A DNA stretch of 8,220 nucleotides. It comes from Bacilli bacterium. Lineage in GTDB: Bacteria > Bacillota_I > Bacilli_A > RFN20 > CAG-826. Where the stretch lies: contig JAFXLR010000048.1 in the NCBI GenBank assembly GCA_017531065.1, positions 1-8,220 of the forward strand. Reading direction: 5' to 3'. Every line of letters starts with the position of its first letter. The first letter of the stretch is position 1. This document shows, one piece after another, positions 5,172-8,220 of this stretch. The position numbers were made by a program, and so were the translations under genes. The notes under the pieces were generated by a model. It saw only the letters and a program-made list of their open reading frames with translations. It was not told the DNA's origin and did not search any database.

Positions 5172-5449
5172 ATTGCCAAAAAGTAAAAATAAGGGGGTTT
5201 TGCCAATGATATTTCGGATTTTTCGAAAAATCTTTGGGTAAGTTTGCGATTTTCTATAGAGTTTTTTAACTCTAGTTTCTATAATTTCCTTGGTACCAAA
5301 TGGTCCGCTACCCAATTTATATAGATTGGCTAGGTTACGTTTCGGGAACGATCCCCGTGATATACACATAACGGAAACGGAATACTTTCCTTTTATGAAT
5401 GGGTGTAGCCTTTTGATGCTTAAGTAATCTTTTTAGGAGTAATAAAAAC
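5172..5449 (+). other. recA-rny intergenic region with palindromes and a likely rny leader
   Basis: No gene is supported in this gap. It holds a perfect 16-bp palindrome GATTTTTCGAAAAATC (5217-5232), an inverted repeat TAGAGTT-TTTT-AACTCTA (5257-5274), and TATAAT (5280-5285) as the probable rny -10. The resulting leader of about 155 nt can form several hairpins: ACCA/TGGT near 5294-5303, CCAATTT-ATAT-AGATTGG (5312-5329, with one G-T pair), CGGG/CCCG near 5343-5357, and a longer-range CGTTTC/GAAACG pairing enclosing the last. It ends in AGGAG before the rny ATG. I do not recognise a known riboswitch or T-box element in it. Confidence 0.5.
5257..5285 (+). promoter_or_regulatory. Probable promoter of rny-ymdB-miaB with overlapping dyad
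   Basis: A perfect TATAAT (5280-5285) lies downstream of the recA terminator; 17 bp upstream the hexamer is TAGAGT (5257-5262), a weak -35. The dyad TAGAGTT-TTTT-AACTCTA (5257-5274) covers the -35 and half the spacer, a place where a regulator could act. Transcription would start near 5292. Confidence 0.5.
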
Positions 5450-7012
5450 ATGGAACTGTATTTAGCCCTAATCCTTATTGGTGTGGCTCTTTTACTCGGT
5501 ATTCTCGGAACTTTCTTTGTTATGCAGTTCGTTACGAATGGCAAAGTAAAGAGCGCTGAGAAGAGTTCTAAACAAATCGTCCGTGATGCCGAAATCAAAG
5601 CGGAGCGAATCACCAAAAACGCGGAAATCGATGCTAAGCAGACTGCCTTCGAGATGAAGCAGAACGCTCAGAACGAAATCCGTCAGATGAAGCAAGAGAT
5701 TCAGCTTGCTCAAAACAAACTCGATGCCCGTGAAGAGGCCATCGATGCCCGTGACAATGCCCTTGTCCAGAAAGAGAACGCTTTAGACAGAAAGAGCGAA
5801 ACTCTTACCCAGAAGATCGAGGCCAATGACAAGAAGTCTGAGGAACTCGATAAGAAGATTGACGCCATCATCTCCGAGCTTGAGAAAGTCTCCGGCATGT
5901 CCGTCAAGGAAGCCCACGACGAAATCATGGCCAGAGTCGAGAGCAAGATGTCGACCGAAATCGCCGCTTACATCAAGAACGCGGAAGATGAGGCCAAAGA
6001 CACTGCCGAAGCCAAGGCCAGAGATCTTCTCGCCCTCGCTTGCGACAAGTATGCGCAAGACGTCACCACTGAACGTTCAGTCGCCGTCATCGCTCTTCCA
6101 ACCGATGAGCTCAAAGGACGCATCATCGGACGTGAAGGAAGAAACATCCGTGTCCTTGAAAGCACACTCGGTGTCGACCTCGTCATCGATGACACCCCAG
6201 AGGTCATCACCATCAGCTGCTTCAACCCAATCAGACGTGAAATCGCACGTAGAACCATGGAAGCCCTCGTCAAAGATGGCCGTATCCAGCCTGGCAGAAT
6301 TGAAGAGATCGCTGCGAAGTTCAAAGCCGAAGTTGAAAACGATTGCCAGAAAGCCGGTATCGATGCCGCCAACAAGCTTGGCCTCCCACGCATCAATCGT
6401 GAGCTTCTCGCCGTCCTTGGCAAACTCAAATACCGTACCTCTTATGGTCAGAACGTCCTTCAGCATTCCATCGAAGTCGGTTATCTTACCGGCATCATGG
6501 CCGCTGAACTTGGTCTCGACCAGAACTTAGCCCGTCGCGCTGGTCTTCTCCACGACATTGGTAAAGCCATCGACTTCGAGCAAGAAGGTTCACACGCTTC
6601 CTTAGGCGCTGAGCTTGCTAGAAAGTATGGCGAGCCAGAAGTGGTCGTCAACTCCATCGAAGGCCACCATGGTGATGTCCCTCTTAAGAGCGTCATCGCC
6701 CACCTCGTCGTTGCTGGCGATACCCTTAGTGCTGCCCGTCCAGGTGCTAGAAGCGAGACTCTTGAGACCTACACCAAACGTATCACTCAGCTTGAAGAAC
6801 TCGCCAAAGGCTATGATGGCGTTCAGCAAGCCTACGCTATGCAGGCTGGCCGTGAGATCCGTGTCATGGTCATTCCTGAGAGAGTCAGCGACGCCGAAGC
6901 CGTTAAGATGGCACAGCAACTCCGTGAACAGATTGAGACCACTATGACCTACCCAGGCCAAATCAAGGTCTCTGTCATCCGTGAATACCGCGCTAACGAA
7001 TTAGCGAAATAA
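5450..7012 (+). CDS. rny: Ribonuclease Y
   Basis: RNase Y is the membrane-bound endoribonuclease that starts bulk mRNA decay in many Bacillota. The protein has 520 residues, the same length as B. subtilis RNase Y. It has an N-terminal membrane segment (about 3-27), a long coiled coil rich in Lys, Glu and Ala (30-200), a KH RNA-binding domain with GRIIGREGRN (223-232), and an HD domain with the metal-binding pair H368-D369 in LLHDIGKA, at the very numbers used in B. subtilis. GHHGD and AARPGARSE further on also fit. AGGAGT lies about 10 nt before ATG 5450, and the hydrophobic N-terminus confirms the start. It is followed after 10 nt by ymdB, its usual partner. A long leader precedes it, which might allow feedback on its own mRNA; that is inference. 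Confidence 0.97.
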   Translation: MELYLALILIGVALLLGILGTFFVMQFVTNGKVKSAEKSSKQIVRDAEIKAERITKNAEIDAKQTAFEMKQNAQNEIRQMKQEIQLAQNKLDAREEAIDARDNALVQKENALDRKSETLTQKIEANDKKSEELDKKIDAIISELEKVSGMSVKEAHDEIMARVESKMSTEIAAYIKNAEDEAKDTAEAKARDLLALACDKYAQDVTTERSVAVIALPTDELKGRIIGREGRNIRVLESTLGVDLVIDDTPEVITISCFNPIRREIARRTMEALVKDGRIQPGRIEEIAAKFKAEVENDCQKAGIDAANKLGLPRINRELLAVLGKLKYRTSYGQNVLQHSIEVGYLTGIMAAELGLDQNLARRAGLLHDIGKAIDFEQEGSHASLGAELARKYGEPEVVVNSIEGHHGDVPLKSVIAHLVVAGDTLSAARPGARSETLETYTKRITQLEELAKGYDGVQQAYAMQAGREIRVMVIPERVSDAEAVKMAQQLREQIETTMTYPGQIKVSVIREYRANELAK

Positions 7013-7022
7013 TCAAAGGAAG

Positions 7023-7802
7023 ATGAGAATCCTTTTCTTTGGAGATATTGTGGGGAAGGTGGGTCGCGATGCGGTCCATCTTTCTTTGCCTAAACTCGTC
7101 AAAAAATATGGCGTTGATTTCGTCATCGCCAATGGCGAGAATGCCTCCCATGGAAAAGGTCTTACCGAGTCCAATTACCATTTCCTCATCGATAGTGGTG
7201 TCGACTGTGTCACGCTTGGAAACCATTACCATTCCAAGAGTCAGATCGATTACTACATCGATGATGCTGACTACTTAGTCAGACCTATTAACCTTAAGAA
7301 CTACTCCCTCGGAGAAGGCTCTGCCGTCTTCACCGTCAATGGGATGGACGTCCGTGTCACCAACGTCATGGGACAGGCTTTCATGAGCGAAGAAGTGGAA
7401 GACCCAATCAAGACGATGGAAGAGTTCTTAGAGGAAACGAAACCTTGTATCCACATCGTTGACTTCCATGCTGACTCAACAAGTGAGAAAGCCATATTCG
7501 GTCACTTCTTCGATGGAAGAGTCACCGCTGTTCTTGGAACGCATACGCATGTAGCCACCAATGACTGTCACATCTTGGAAGGCGGAACAGCTTTCCAAAG
7601 CGATGTCGGAATGTGTGGCGATCCTGATGGCGTTATCGGTTTTGAAAAAGAAAGCGTCATCAACCGCATCGTCTATGGCGAAGGCCGTTTCGAGTTAAAC
7701 GACAAAGCCAGGATGATGATCAACGCCGTCCTCATTGACGTTGATGAATTAACCTATAAAGCAACCGCGATTACCCCAATCGTGAGCATCGTGGAGAAAT
7801 AA
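7023..7802 (+). CDS. ymdB: YmdB-family metallophosphoesterase (2',3'-cyclic-nucleotide phosphodiesterase)
   Basis: YmdB is a calcineurin-like phosphodiesterase that in B. subtilis acts on cyclic nucleotides and shifts cells between motility and biofilm formation. The 259 residues match the family from Met1. Metal ligands can be placed as D8 (FFGDIVG), E39 (ANGENASHGKG), N67 (LGNH), H149 (VDFHA), and H174 with H176 (GTHTH); E39 is the residue whose change inactivates the B. subtilis enzyme. DVGMCGDPDGVIG (194-206) is another family block. One local difference is GNHYHSKSQ after N67, where B. subtilis has GNHTWDKKE. The ribosome site AAAGGAAG ends directly at the ATG, closer than usual. The gene lies 10 nt after rny and 1 nt before miaB, so it is in the middle of an RNA-processing operon. 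The physiological substrate is not evident from sequence. Confidence 0.94.
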   Translation: MRILFFGDIVGKVGRDAVHLSLPKLVKKYGVDFVIANGENASHGKGLTESNYHFLIDSGVDCVTLGNHYHSKSQIDYYIDDADYLVRPINLKNYSLGEGSAVFTVNGMDVRVTNVMGQAFMSEEVEDPIKTMEEFLEETKPCIHIVDFHADSTSEKAIFGHFFDGRVTAVLGTHTHVATNDCHILEGGTAFQSDVGMCGDPDGVIGFEKESVINRIVYGEGRFELNDKARMMINAVLIDVDELTYKATAITPIVSIVEK

Positions 7803-7803
7803 G

Positions 7804-8220
7804 ATGAGCAAAGTAACAGTAATTAATAAACCTTGCCAGAAAGATGCGGCCAAGCGTCCAGAAGTGGAACGTGTATTTGCTAACCGCAAAGTGCCTGAAA
7901 TCTTAAAATCCTTTGCAAAAGGACGTTATTTTTACATCAGAACCTATGGATGTCAGGCTAATGTCCGTGATGAAGAGGTTATGGCGGGATTCCTTACCGA
8001 AGCCGGTTTTACCCGTACTTATGATCAGGCTCAAGCCGATGTTGCGATCATCAATACCTGCGCCGTCAGAGAAAACGCCGAAGAGAAAATATATTGTGAG
8101 ATTGGTTCCTTCAAAGCCAACCACACGAAGAACAAAGACTTCATGCTCGTCATCGCTGGATGCGTCATGGGTGAAGATGGAGTAGGGGAAAGCTTAATCA
8201 ACACCTACCCATTCATCAGC
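7804..8220 (+). CDS. miaB: tRNA-2-methylthio-N6-dimethylallyladenosine synthase MiaB (5' part, cut by window edge)
   Basis: MiaB is a radical-SAM enzyme that adds a methylthio group to i6A at tRNA position 37. The 139 codons present cover an unconserved N-terminal lead-in (1-40), as in other Bacillota MiaB proteins, and most of the UPF0004 domain. FYIRTYGCQAN (43-53), NTCAVRENAE (84-93) and AGCVMGED (118-125) hold C50, C86 and C120, whose spacing of 36 and 34 residues equals that of the auxiliary [4Fe-4S] cysteines in E. coli MiaB. GCVMGED differs from the usual GCMAQR/GCMSQE. The radical-SAM CxxxCxxC and TRAM domains lie beyond the window. TAA of ymdB, one base, then ATG; GTGGAG inside the ymdB end is the ribosome site. 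B. subtilis has miaB (ymcB) in the same vicinity. A related methylthiotransferase such as MtaB is less likely given the YGCQxN and RENAE motifs. Confidence 0.93.
   Translation, partial: MSKVTVINKPCQKDAAKRPEVERVFANRKVPEILKSFAKGRYFYIRTYGCQANVRDEEVMAGFLTEAGFTRTYDQAQADVAIINTCAVRENAEEKIYCEIGSFKANHTKNKDFMLVIAGCVMGEDGVGESLINTYPFIS

Noticed and set aside
5121..5369. An 82-codon minus-strand reading frame spanning the recA terminator and the gap before rny.
   Set aside because: It runs through the recA 3' end and its terminator, has no ribosome site at proper spacing and no recognisable protein features.
5783..6530. Long reading frames in other frames of rny and recA, such as 5826-6530 and 4775-5206.
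   Set aside because: They are Ser/Arg/Lys-rich or otherwise low-complexity shadows caused by the strong codon bias of the real genes.
1..8220. Mobile elements, CRISPR arrays, phage genes, toxin-antitoxin pairs, tRNA genes or a new defence system.
   Set aside because: No transposase, spaced direct repeats, terminal inverted repeats, cloverleaf or accessory gene set was seen; all genes but the membrane regulator and the exonuclease are standard core genes in a conserved order.

Overview
This window looks like a core-chromosome segment of a low-to-mid-GC Bacillota, most likely class Bacilli. The gene order recU / gpsB-rnpB / pgsA-cinA-recA-rny-ymdB-miaB matches two neighbourhoods known from Bacillus subtilis (recU near gpsB-rnpB, and pgsA-cinA-recA-rny-ymdB-miaB), here fused into one run. 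Stops include TGA (the exonuclease and pgsA) and Trp is read from TGG, so the standard bacterial code applies and a code-4 mollicute is unlikely. Base composition is near balanced, with many C-ending codons (ATC, GTC, CTC). I cannot place it to genus; an uncultured gut Bacilli lineage such as an Erysipelotrichales/RF39 relative is only a guess.

Minus strand, 1-1900: the 5' part of the Holliday-junction resolvase gene recU (cut by the window edge) overlaps by ATGA the end of a DEDDh 3'-5' exonuclease gene. Upstream of these, behind its own terminator, is an XRE-type helix-turn-helix protein with four predicted membrane segments and a CC-x4-CC tail. The divergent region 1901-2145 carries two GCAAC/GTTGC inverted repeats (probable operators for that regulator) and a consensus-like promoter for gpsB on the plus strand.

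Plus strand, 2106-5171: gpsB (cell-division/peptidoglycan coordinator), the RNase P RNA gene rnpB, pgsA (phosphatidylglycerophosphate synthase), a single-domain cinA/pncC and recA, ending at a strong Rho-independent terminator. No terminator is visible between gpsB and recA, so rnpB seems to sit inside a protein-coding operon. The RNase P RNA is compact (about 325 nt) and carries an A where the conserved bulged U of helix P4 is expected; this is the most interesting observation here.

Plus strand, 5172-8220: a 278-bp gap with palindromes, a probable promoter and a foldable leader, then rny (RNase Y), ymdB (metallophosphoesterase) and the start of miaB (tRNA methylthiotransferase), tightly packed as one operon for RNA turnover and modification.

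Most of the window is ordinary housekeeping DNA. I found no mobile element, CRISPR array, tRNA, phage gene or defence system, and no evidence for a wholly new system. The points worth checking are the RNase P RNA, the regulator and its operators, and the very short predicted leaders.
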